Source of the DNA: JALOLV01 sp046295175
Lineage (GTDB): Bacteria > Bacteroidota > Bacteroidia > Cytophagales > Spirosomataceae
Length of the DNA: 64,000 bases
Direction of reading: 5' to 3'
Assembly: GCA_046295175.1 (NCBI GenBank)
Contig: JBKBNY010000001.1
Coordinates: forward strand, 558,001 to 622,000
The position numbers and the translations under genes were made by a program. Positions within the stretch are counted from its first letter, which is position 1, and each line of letters opens with the position of its first letter. Positions 8,435 to 16,107 of this stretch are shown piece after piece. The notes beneath the pieces are model-generated. The model did not search any database, was not told the origin of the DNA, and saw only the letters and a list, made by a program, of their open reading frames with translations.

Positions 8435-10763
8435 GTTTCCTTCTTCTTGATTTTGGGTCGTTGCCTCTGCGGCTTTTTTTGGCCGAATCTTTTGCCTTTT
8501 CGTGTCTTGATTTTGCGGCATGATTACCAGCCAAAACCTTAGCCTTAGAGCTTTTTTGTCCGCCACTGACCAATTCCAAATCCATGCTTCGGCGTTCTAA
8601 ATCGGTTGCCTTGACTCGCACTTGTACAGCATCGCCAAACGTAATGATTTTACCTTTGCGAGTACCAATGATTCGGTAATTTTGAGCATCCAATTCATAG
8701 TAGTCGTCTTTCAAATCGGCCAATCGTACCATTCCTTCGCAACTTGTCTCGGTGATTTCAACAAAAATCCCGAAATCCGTTACGCCTGTAACCACGCCAT
8801 CAAAAGTTCTCCTATTATCTTGCAGACTCATGTACTCAACCTGCTTGTACTTGATTGAAGCCCTTTCGGCCTCGGCTGCGAGTTTTTCACGCTCCGACGA
8901 ATGCTTACATTTTTGCTCAAAATCCTCTTTTGAGGCACTTTTGCCACCATCTAAATAATGTTGTAGCAACCTATGAGCCATCATATCTGGATAACGACGA
9001 ATCGGTGAGGTAAAATGGCTGTAATGCTCAAAAGCCAACCCAAAATGCCCCATTGGTTCAGTAGTATATTTGGCCTTCGACATCGTACGCACCGCCAACT
9101 GCTCCAAAACATTTTGCATCGGTGTACCTTCTACATTCTCCATGAGGTTATTCATCGAGGTCGAAAGCACCTTTTCGTTATCGGTCTTGATGATAAATCC
9201 TAATCGACCGGCAAACTTGGCAAATGTGCTGAGTTTGGTCGGGTCTGGCGGTTCATGAACCCGATAAACCATTGTATTGGTTTGCGGATTTGATAATTCG
9301 GATTGTGGATTTTCTTTTTTCTTGTCTCCTTTATCCTTTCTCCCTTTATTAAAAACAAATTCAGCCACTCGTTTATTGGCCAAAAGCATAAATTCTTCGA
9401 TAAGTTTATGAGCATCTTTACGGATTTTCACAAAAACACCGAGCGGTTTTCCGTCTTTATCGAGCTTAAATTTTACTTCATTTGTCTCAAAATTAATCGC
9501 TCCTTTTCTGAAACGTTCTTTACGGAGAATGTGAGCCAAACGATTGAGGGTTAGTATTGCCTCGCTTAAATTTTGCCCAATCGAAACTGCATTTTCATCA
9601 TTTTCGATAACTTCTTGGGCTTCTTCGTAAGTAAATCGTTTATCTGAATGAATCACCGTGCGACCAAACCATTCATTCACGATTCGGGCATCGTGGCTCA
9701 TTTCAAAAACAGCCGCAAAGGTCAATTTATCTTCATTTGGACGAAGCGAACAAAGATTATTCGACAATTTCTCTGGCAACATCGGAATTGTCCTATCCAC
9801 CAAATAAACCGACGTAGCACGTCTCAAAGCTTCTTCTTCGAGCTTAGTGCCTTCACGTACATAGTGCGTAACATCGGCAATATGTACCCCGATTTCGTAG
9901 TTTCCATTCTCCAAAACCCTAAAACTCAAGGCATCGTCAAAGTCTTTGGCATCGTGTGGGTCAATCGTAAATGTCAGAATATCTCTGAAATCTCTACGCT
10001 TGGCGATTTCTTCGTCGGTAATTTTTTCAGAAATAGCCGCCGCTTCTTCTTCTATCTCTTTGGCAAATCTAAACGGTAGCCCAAACTCGGCCATAATGGC
10101 GTGCATTTCGGCGTTGTTATCGCCCGATTGCCCCAAAATCTCAATTACTTCTCCCGAAGCCTGCACCATCGAGGTTGAATACTCAATGATTTTTACAATC
10201 ACCAAATCATTCTTGACCGCTCCGTTGATACGTTCTTTAGGAATAAAAATTTCGTCGTATAGATTCTTATGGTCGGGTTTTACAAGTGCATAATTGCCAT
10301 AAGTAGTGATTTTACCCACGATTTCGGCTCGACCCCGCTTCACAATCTCAATCACTCGTCCTTCGGGGTGGTCACCTTTTTTGTAGAATTCGCCATAAAC
10401 CGCAACCTTGACGGTATCGCCATCAATTGCTCCATTCAAATCATCGGTACTGACCCAAATATCGGGCTTGACATCATCGTAACGGATGTACCCAAACCTC
10501 GGATTTACGTGGTCGAGAACACCCACAACGGCATTGGCACTTGCATTTACGGTGTATTTATTTTTTGCGACTTGAAATAGTTTTCCTTCTTGTACCAATT
10601 CTTCGACAAGCATATTGTAGAGCATTTTCTCTTGCTTGTTATTGACCGTGTAGTGGTTGTAAAGTTGTGATAAATCAAAAGACTGCTCGCTATTTATGGC
10701 AAAAAATGCCAAAATCTCCTCTTTCAATTCTTCGTAATACGTCTTTTTTTTCTTTTTACTCAT
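8424..10763 (-). CDS. rnr: Ribonuclease R
   Basis: A 3'-5' exoribonuclease that degrades structured RNA. The 779 residues hold an N-terminal winged-helix/cold-shock region, the RNB catalytic domain with DPHDAKDFDDAL at 268-279 (Asp residues binding metal), and a C-terminal S1 domain (FDGVVTGVTDFGIFVEI). It ends with a very basic tail (KSRRRKPKK). Residues about 472-498 (KGDKKKENPQSELSNPQT) form a low-complexity insert before VYRVHEPPDP that I do not expect in the family core; its DNA repeats AATCCGCAA-like units. A matching promoter lies at 10790-10819. Confidence 0.95.
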   Translation of the reverse strand: MSKKKKKTYYEELKEEILAFFAINSEQSFDLSQLYNHYTVNNKQEKMLYNMLVEELVQEGKLFQVAKNKYTVNASANAVVGVLDHVNPRFGYIRYDDVKPDIWVSTDDLNGAIDGDTVKVAVYGEFYKKGDHPEGRVIEIVKRGRAEIVGKITTYGNYALVKPDHKNLYDEIFIPKERINGAVKNDLVIVKIIEYSTSMVQASGEVIEILGQSGDNNAEMHAIMAEFGLPFRFAKEIEEEAAAISEKITDEEIAKRRDFRDILTFTIDPHDAKDFDDALSFRVLENGNYEIGVHIADVTHYVREGTKLEEEALRRATSVYLVDRTIPMLPEKLSNNLCSLRPNEDKLTFAAVFEMSHDARIVNEWFGRTVIHSDKRFTYEEAQEVIENDENAVSIGQNLSEAILTLNRLAHILRKERFRKGAINFETNEVKFKLDKDGKPLGVFVKIRKDAHKLIEEFMLLANKRVAEFVFNKGRKDKGDKKKENPQSELSNPQTNTMVYRVHEPPDPTKLSTFAKFAGRLGFIIKTDNEKVLSTSMNNLMENVEGTPMQNVLEQLAVRTMSKAKYTTEPMGHFGLAFEHYSHFTSPIRRYPDMMAHRLLQHYLDGGKSASKEDFEQKCKHSSEREKLAAEAERASIKYKQVEYMSLQDNRRTFDGVVTGVTDFGIFVEITETSCEGMVRLADLKDDYYELDAQNYRIIGTRKGKIITFGDAVQVRVKATDLERRSMDLELVSGGQKSSKAKVLAGNHAAKSRHEKAKDSAKKSRRGNDPKSRRRKPKK

Positions 10764-10789
10764 TTAATTCTTTTGTTATGTATCTTTAA

Positions 10790-10819
10790 CAAATGTAATC
10801 AATATTGGTTCAAATCAAA
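10790..10819 (-). promoter_or_regulatory. rnr promoter
   Basis: On the minus strand, TTTG (10819-10816), an 18-nt spacer, then TACATTTG (10797-10790). This is a full match to the Bacteroidota -33/-7 consensus, 27 nt before the rnr ATG. Confidence 0.7.
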
Positions 10820-10930
10820 CATTTGAGCGGTTTATTAATACAAATATTCATAAATTATAATTTATTCAGATTATATTTAATTTTCAATATTTACTGAATA
10901 TTCTAAAATATAATTCTAATAAATAATAAT

Positions 10931-10956
10931 CGGGCAGGCTTTTGCAAACCTACCCG
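10931..10956 (-). terminator. Terminator of the glycine-zipper lipoprotein gene
   Basis: On the minus strand CGGGTAGG pairs with CCTGCCCG (8 bp, one U-G pair) and is followed by an AT-rich tail. It lies 65 nt after the lipoprotein stop. Confidence 0.6.
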
Positions 10957-11020
10957 ACGTGTTTTATTGGCTATAAATTGAGAAATACTGAGTTGGAATC
11001 AAACAACTTATAAATTCGTT

Positions 11021-11539
11021 TTACATACTATAAACTGGTGTTTGGTTTTTCTCACGGTCTTTTTTGTCGAGAACTGCACCTACTCCAGCACCCGTTCCGG
11101 CTCCGATGACACCGCCGATGATGGCTCCTTTACCTTTTTTCTTCGATACGACTGCCCCCGTTACGGCTCCGACACCCGCCCCGATGATAGCACCTTTGGC
11201 AGTTTTACTCATTTTCTTTTTCTTAGATGTAGAGTTCGAGGTGGTAGTTACCGGAACACTACTTTTGCTACTACTTCCAGTTTTAGGAATGTAGCCGTTT
11301 GGCGAACTAACTGAATTATTGGTACTTGTTGTGTTACTATTGTTTTCAGCAAGTAATTGTTTTGAGTCCAAAGTCGATTTGAGCGAATCAATCGTTTTTT
11401 GTTGTTGGCTGATTAAATTGGCCTTACTTACCGAGTCTATTGCGGCTTGTTTGGCTTTGGCGATTTCGGCATTATTAGTTTTGCTATTACAAGCGTATAT
11501 AAATGGGACAAATCCTAAAATCACAAGTATCTTTTTCAT
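11021..11539 (-). CDS. Glycine-zipper lipoprotein
   Basis: A 172-residue protein with a lipoprotein signal (MKKILVILGFVPFIYAC, Cys17). Next come a coiled-coil-like stretch rich in Lys, Gln and Ser and a Ser/Asn/Thr linker. The C-terminal third (AKGAIIGAGVGAVTGAVV and GKGAIIGGVIGAGTGAGVGA) is a double glycine-zipper, YMGG/OmpA-glycine-zipper like, that probably inserts into or packs against membrane. Role unknown; similar proteins are envelope-associated. It is monocistronic, with the terminator at 10931. Confidence 0.75.
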   Translation of the reverse strand: MKKILVILGFVPFIYACNSKTNNAEIAKAKQAAIDSVSKANLISQQQKTIDSLKSTLDSKQLLAENNSNTTSTNNSVSSPNGYIPKTGSSSKSSVPVTTTSNSTSKKKKMSKTAKGAIIGAGVGAVTGAVVSKKKGKGAIIGGVIGAGTGAGVGAVLDKKDREKNQTPVYSM

Positions 11540-11876
11540 GGTTGCAGTAATTTAAGTAAAACAAAACCACTAAATCATTTTTTGATTTCTGTACTAATGA
11601 ATAAAAAGCCAATGCCAGCAAAGAAGATTGAAGATTTGGGCAATAAATTCCCCATAATGAGGAATCGAGAGAGAAAAAATTACCCAATTTGGATGAATTT
11701 GTTTTGTAAAACCAACCAATATTCATAATTAATTATATTTTCAATAATTATTGAACAATTAAAACATCCAAAATAATTTTAAATTAAAATAAAAATGAAT
11801 AATAACCCGAAGTGGATTAATTTTGTAGCCGAAAACTCGTGGAAATCACGATATAACAGCTATAAACAAAGTATTC
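11540..11876. other. AT-rich intergenic region
   Basis: A 337-nt spacer between divergent genes, very AT-rich. TAATTTTG at 11818-11825 fits a plus-strand -7 element for the propeller gene at 11877, but no convincing -33 is present. A 30-codon frame from 11795 is probably chance. Nothing else is recognised. Confidence 0.5.
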
Positions 11877-12929
11877 ATGGCATTTAACATCTATAAATCA
11901 CTTACAATTTGCCTTTTATCGTTATCGGTATTGGCACAAAACAGCGAAGAAAAGCATCTAAAGAACGTCCGTCAGTTAACTTTTGGCGGTAATAACGCCG
12001 AGGCGTATTTTAGTCGAGATGACAAATACATCAGTTTTCAATCTGATAATACGCAATGGGGATTACAATGCGACCAGATTTTTAGAATGGATGTAAAAAA
12101 AGGCTTAAAAGACCCTAAAAAACGTCCTGATTTTATCAGTACCAGCTTCGGACGTACGACTTGTAGCTTTTTTATGCCCGACGGTAAACATATTTTGTAT
12201 GCAAGTACACACGAAGCAGGTGGACACGCTTGTCCGGCTCCACCCGAAACAGGCAAAAAGTATCTTTGGGCGATTTACGACTCATTTGATATTTACGTGG
12301 CTGACATGAAGGGAAAAATCACTAAACAGCTTACTAATACCCCGGGCTACGATGCCGAAGCGACGGTTTCTCCAGATGGTAAAAAGATTGTTTTTACAAG
12401 TACTCGCAATGGTGATTTAGACCTTTACATCATGGATATTGATGGTAAAAACGTGAAGCAAATCACCAATCAGTTAGGCTACGATGGTGGTGCGTTTTTC
12501 TCGCCCGATAGCAAGAAATTGGTTTTTAGAGCATCGAGACCCAAAACTGACGAAGAAGTAAAAGAATATAAAGAATATCTGGCTAAAAATTTGGTTGCCC
12601 CAACCAATATGGAGATTTATACTTGCAATGTTGACGGCTCAGATTTGAAACAAATCACAAATCTTGGTAAGGCAAATTGGGCTCCGTATTTTCATCCAAA
12701 AGGAGAAAAAATTATTTTCTCATCGAATCATCATTCACAGCGTGGGTATGATTTTCAACTTTACATGATAAACTTAGATGGCAGTGGTCTTGAAAGAATT
12801 ACGAATAATAGTATTTTCAATGCGTTTCCGATGTTTAGTTATGATGGTAAAAAGTTGATTTTTAGCTCGAATCGTGATAACGGTGGTACTCGCGATACCA
12901 ATTTGTTTATTGCGGATTGGGTGGATTGA
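11877..12929 (+). CDS. Exported TolB-like WD40 (PD40) beta-propeller protein
   Basis: A 350-residue protein with a signal peptide (about 1-20, ending SVLAQN) and a single six-bladed propeller made of PD40/TolB-type repeats. Repeats show S-x-D-x-K-K-[IL]-x-F-x-S-x-R, for example SPDGKKIVFTSTRNGDLDLY and SPDSKKLVFRASRP. It is probably a periplasmic or outer-membrane-associated protein with a binding rather than a clear enzymatic role. No tol-pal genes are nearby. It is followed directly by a repeat hairpin at 12947. Confidence 0.85.
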   Translation: MAFNIYKSLTICLLSLSVLAQNSEEKHLKNVRQLTFGGNNAEAYFSRDDKYISFQSDNTQWGLQCDQIFRMDVKKGLKDPKKRPDFISTSFGRTTCSFFMPDGKHILYASTHEAGGHACPAPPETGKKYLWAIYDSFDIYVADMKGKITKQLTNTPGYDAEATVSPDGKKIVFTSTRNGDLDLYIMDIDGKNVKQITNQLGYDGGAFFSPDSKKLVFRASRPKTDEEVKEYKEYLAKNLVAPTNMEIYTCNVDGSDLKQITNLGKANWAPYFHPKGEKIIFSSNHHSQRGYDFQLYMINLDGSGLERITNNSIFNAFPMFSYDGKKLIFSSNRDNGGTRDTNLFIADWVD

Positions 12930-12946
12930 GTTGGTATTTAATGGAC

Positions 12947-12980
12947 AAACCTCCAAGGTCTGAAAGACGCTTGGAGGTTT
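12947..12980. repeat. AACCTCC palindrome, left flank of Uma2 gene 1
   Basis: A hairpin with outer arms AAACCTCCAAG / CTTGGAGGTTT and inner GTCT/AGAC, a GAA loop and one bulged G. It follows the propeller gene and may terminate it. The 34-nt sequence is identical, in the same orientation, to 13593-13626 on the other side of the Uma2 gene. Confidence 0.85.
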
Positions 12981-13001
12981 TAGATACTCCTACTATATTT
13001 G
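12971..13001 (+). promoter_or_regulatory. Promoter of Uma2 gene 1, overlapping the palindrome
   Basis: TTG at 12971-12973, a 20-nt spacer and TATATTTG at 12994-13001 fit the Bacteroidota promoter form, 18 nt before the ATG. The -33 TTG belongs to the right arm of the hairpin. Confidence 0.55.
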
Positions 13002-13018
13002 TTAAATAAATCAAAAGC

Positions 13019-13588
13019 ATGGGAGAAGCATTAGCAAAACGCCACTACACGGTTGCTGAATACCTCGAAATCTTAAAAGATTCTACCGAGAGATTAGCCT
13101 TTCACGATGGTGAAATATTTGCTATGGCTGGCGGTAGTGTAAACCATGCTCGACTTTCAGGAAAAATCGGTTCTCTGCTCGGGAGTGCATTGCTCAAAAC
13201 AAAATGTAGTTATTACAGCAGCGATTTAATGATTGGTTATAGTGCCAATAATTATGTTTTTGCTGATGCAACAGTGATTTGCGGAAACCCCGAAGTATGG
13301 GATGAAAACAAAAATGCGATTAAGAATCCAACATTGATTGTTGAGGTGCTTTCACCAGATACTGAGGAATATGATAGAGGATTGAAATTCTACAAATACA
13401 GAAGTTTGGAAACACTTAAAGAATACGTATTGGTTTCGCAAAATCGACCGTGGGTCGAAGTTTTTTTCAAACGTGAAGGCATAGATATTTGGCAATACAC
13501 TGCATATTACGAATTTAGTGAAACTATAAAGCTTCAGTCGCTTGATATTGAGGTTTCGATGCAGGAACTTTACGATGGTATTTTTTAA
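13019..13588 (+). CDS. Uma2 family endonuclease (1)
   Basis: A 189-residue Uma2/DUF820 protein of the PD-(D/E)XK nuclease fold. The conserved N-terminal YTVAEYLEI and E-x-x-x-G-E-I-x-x-M-x-G blocks are followed by the catalytic region: FADATVICG (Asp), NPTLIVEVLSPDT (Glu) and the downstream RGLKFYKYR (Lys). The family is greatly expanded in Bacteroidota and cyanobacteria with unclear role. The gene sits alone between two identical 34-nt hairpins, the second starting 4 nt after the stop, so gene and hairpins look like one element (see findings). Confidence 0.88.
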   Translation: MGEALAKRHYTVAEYLEILKDSTERLAFHDGEIFAMAGGSVNHARLSGKIGSLLGSALLKTKCSYYSSDLMIGYSANNYVFADATVICGNPEVWDENKNAIKNPTLIVEVLSPDTEEYDRGLKFYKYRSLETLKEYVLVSQNRPWVEVFFKREGIDIWQYTAYYEFSETIKLQSLDIEVSMQELYDGIF

Positions 13589-13592
13589 GTTC

Positions 13593-13626
13593 AAACCTCC
13601 AAGGTCTGAAAGACGCTTGGAGGTTT
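13593..13626. repeat. AACCTCC palindrome, right flank of Uma2 gene 1
   Basis: Identical over 34 nt to 12947-12980 and in the same orientation. It begins 4 nt after the Uma2 stop and ends 1 nt before the convergent AraC gene's stop, so it probably also acts as a two-way terminator. Confidence 0.85.
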
Positions 13627-13627
13627 G

Positions 13628-14485
13628 TCATTTTCTATTGGCTACTTCTTTCCTGAATTCCATCGGAGTTTTGCCCTTTATTTGCTTAAAAACTTTACTA
13701 AAATACGACTGATTAGCAAAACCGCATTCGTAGCAAATATCGGTTATGCTTTGGTCGGTGAGCAACATTCGGCACGCCTGATTGATACGGTATTCGTTTA
13801 CAAAATCGGTAAATGTGAGGTTAATGACCTTCTTAAAATAATTACAAAAGGCCGGAACTGTCAGATTTGAAATCGAAGCAATTTCTTGAATATCAATCGG
13901 TTTTTGGTAATTATGCTTTACGTATTCATAGATTTTCTTTAATCTGGTTTGGTCTTTTAGATTAAAATCGTAGGTGTGTTTAGAATCATTCAGCAGGATG
14001 TATTCATCCGAATCGGCCAATTCCCCAAAAATATCCATCAACAACATCAAACGAGCAAAAGGCTGAAGACTAAGCAATTTTTTTAGCTTCTGCCCTATTC
14101 GGTTTTTGGTTTCTCCCGAAAAGCAAAGTCCGTGTTGCGAACGCTCAAAAAGTGCTTTTAGGAGTTTCATTTCGGGTTTTGTCAAGAAGTTTTCGCCAAG
14201 CAAGTCGTCTTTAAATTGTACCACGATTTCTTCATGAATCCCCAAAGCTCCAAAACCAAACCCCGAATGCGGCAGGTTTGAACCTATCAGAACCAAATCG
14301 CCATCTTGGTAATAGCTTAGGTGATTGCCAACGTGCCGACGTCCTGTACCATCAAGTACATAAACCAGCTCAAACTCAGGATGATAGTGGTAATTCCACA
14401 AAAAAGTATCAGACGTAACTCTGTGGTGTAGTAGCCTAAACGAGCTACCTTCATCGGGTTGGATTTTTTCAAAAGGTGTTTTCAC
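13628..14485 (-). CDS. AraC family transcriptional regulator
   Basis: A 285-residue regulator with an N-terminal cupin (FLWNYHYHPEFELVYVLDG, the sugar-sensing type) and a C-terminal double helix-turn-helix. The HTH region includes IQEIASISNLTVPAFCNYFK and the AraC signature ITDICYECGFANQSYFSKVFKQIKGKTPMEFR. It is transcribed divergently from an MFS transporter-trehalase unit with a 157-234 nt spacer, so it likely controls that unit in response to a disaccharide; this is inferred from position. Confidence 0.9.
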   Translation of the reverse strand: MKTPFEKIQPDEGSSFRLLHHRVTSDTFLWNYHYHPEFELVYVLDGTGRRHVGNHLSYYQDGDLVLIGSNLPHSGFGFGALGIHEEIVVQFKDDLLGENFLTKPEMKLLKALFERSQHGLCFSGETKNRIGQKLKKLLSLQPFARLMLLMDIFGELADSDEYILLNDSKHTYDFNLKDQTRLKKIYEYVKHNYQKPIDIQEIASISNLTVPAFCNYFKKVINLTFTDFVNEYRINQACRMLLTDQSITDICYECGFANQSYFSKVFKQIKGKTPMEFRKEVANRK

Positions 14486-14642
14486 TACATTAATATAAAT
14501 ATTAGAATATTTTCCATAAAAATATTAATATAAAACAAAAATTCATTAATATAGCTGTACTTTTTTTTTGAGAAAGTCTTGAAATTTGTGAAGTAGTTTT
14601 AGTTTCATAGAATTAGTTTAAAATCGAAAAGAAAATAGACCT

Positions 14643-14723
14643 ATGATGAGTCAAAATGGCGAGCGTTTGCTCGCTTTTTTTGCATATAACTACAAAACCC
14701 TAAAAACCTATTCTCGACTATGA
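14643..14723 (+). CDS. Putative 26-aa leader peptide
   Basis: ATG 14643 opens 26 codons (MMSQNGERLLAFFAYNYKTL then KTYSRL) whose TGA overlaps the transporter ATG by four bases (ATGA). A textbook intrinsic terminator (14659-14681) lies inside the frame. Together this looks like a translated leader controlling an attenuator, but a frame this short can arise by chance. Confidence 0.35.
   Translation: MMSQNGERLLAFFAYNYKTLKTYSRL
14659..14681 (+). terminator. Intrinsic terminator / possible attenuator before the MFS gene
   Basis: GCGAGC, loop GTTT, GCTCGC, then seven T. The hairpin sits 38 nt upstream of the transporter start and faces the same way, with no gene ending before it on this strand, so it can only stop transcripts that begin in this spacer. 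Confidence 0.75.
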
Positions 14724-15973
14724 AAAACTGGAAAATCAAAGCATCGCTTTTTCTCAATTACTTCGTTTTTGCGATTTTGCTCAATAGTGTCGGAATCCTC
14801 ATCCAGAAATCTATCAATACCTACGGAGTCGATGAACTTTCGGCAAGTTCGCTCGAAGCCTTCAAAGACCTTTCGATTGCTTTTGTTTCGTTTTTGGTGG
14901 GGTCGTTTCTGCCAAGATTAGGCTACAAAAAAGGAATGCTAATTTCGCTTGCTTTGGTGTTTTTAGGGTGTTTACAAATGTATTTTGGCAATTCGTTTAC
15001 GGCTGTCAGGATTCTTTTTGCTTGTGTCGGAATCTCGTTTGCGGTCATCAAGGTTTCGGTTTATTCATTGATTGGACTTTTGGTCGATAACGATAAAGAA
15101 CATAAAGGGCTTTTGAGTGCTATCGAGAGTTTTTTTATGATTGGAATCGCCGTGGCTTTCGTGAGTTTTCCGCTTTTTTATAGCGACACCGACCCCAACG
15201 CTTGGCTCAATGTGTATTTGGTCGTGGCGGGGTTAATCGCACTTTCGTTTGTATTTTTGTTATTCTCTGACTTTGATAAACTTCAATACGATATTCCGGG
15301 AACAAACCTCAGCGACGATTTCACTCAAATGATTGGTTTGCTCAAACGCCCGTTGGTTTTGGTTTTTGCGATTGCGGCATTTATGTACGTAATGACCGAG
15401 CAGGGAATCATGAGTTGGCTACCGACTTTCAACGAAAAAGTGCTACATCTACCCGAAAAAATGTCGGTTTCGATGGCCGTAATCCTGATGCTTTCTATCG
15501 CAGGTGGCCGATACTTTTCTTCGATTCTGATAAAGAAAATCCATTGGCTTACGATTCTTTTAACTTGTTTAGTTGGGGCAGCTTTGATGGTGCTTATCGT
15601 ATTGCCCAAAACTGATAATTTGCAAGTAACCGAGATAAATTCATTGGCCGATGTACCCGTAATCGCCTACGTTTTTCCTTTGATTGGGTTCTTTTTGGCT
15701 CCGATTTATCCGTTGGTCAATTCGATTGTATTGAGCGGAACCGAAAAGGTTTTTCATAGTCCGATGGCTTCACTTTTGGTGTTTTTCTCGGCGATTGGTG
15801 GCACGCTCGGTTCGAGATTAGTAGGTTATTTGTTCCAGAATGTTGGCGGCAGCAAAGCCTTCTATTTTTCGTTGATTCCGCTCGTGATTCTGATTATTTG
15901 CTTGTTTATTTTGAATCGAATAATCAAAAAATCAAATACCAAAGTTGAGCTTGATACCAACGGCGGGCATTGA
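14720..15973 (+). CDS. MFS transporter
   Basis: A 417-residue inner-membrane protein with 12 predicted helices in two six-helix halves, split by a loop near residues 185-215. It resembles the FHS/FucP-like sugar:H+ symporter group (GSFLPRLGYKKGMLISLALV; FFLAPIYPLVNSIVLSG). Its start overlaps the stop of a possible leader peptide. A trehalase follows 134 nt later on the same strand and an AraC regulator is divergent, so trehalose or a related disaccharide is the probable substrate; this is inferred from context. Confidence 0.85.
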   Translation: MKNWKIKASLFLNYFVFAILLNSVGILIQKSINTYGVDELSASSLEAFKDLSIAFVSFLVGSFLPRLGYKKGMLISLALVFLGCLQMYFGNSFTAVRILFACVGISFAVIKVSVYSLIGLLVDNDKEHKGLLSAIESFFMIGIAVAFVSFPLFYSDTDPNAWLNVYLVVAGLIALSFVFLLFSDFDKLQYDIPGTNLSDDFTQMIGLLKRPLVLVFAIAAFMYVMTEQGIMSWLPTFNEKVLHLPEKMSVSMAVILMLSIAGGRYFSSILIKKIHWLTILLTCLVGAALMVLIVLPKTDNLQVTEINSLADVPVIAYVFPLIGFFLAPIYPLVNSIVLSGTEKVFHSPMASLLVFFSAIGGTLGSRLVGYLFQNVGGSKAFYFSLIPLVILIICLFILNRIIKKSNTKVELDTNGGH

Positions 15974-16107
15974 TATTTAACAAATGAGTGAATTAGCGAA
16001 TAAATTTCAGATAATCATTTATTTAGCTAATCACATAAACACTTCTCTTTTCTACCTAAAAGAAAATAGAGAACTTACAAATTTCATGTAATAACCTATG
16101 AATAATA

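Noticed and set aside
11487..11726. A 79-codon minus-strand frame upstream of the glycine-zipper lipoprotein
   Set aside because: Overlaps the lipoprotein signal sequence in another frame and is rich in Tyr/Cys/Asn as expected for AT-rich random sequence.
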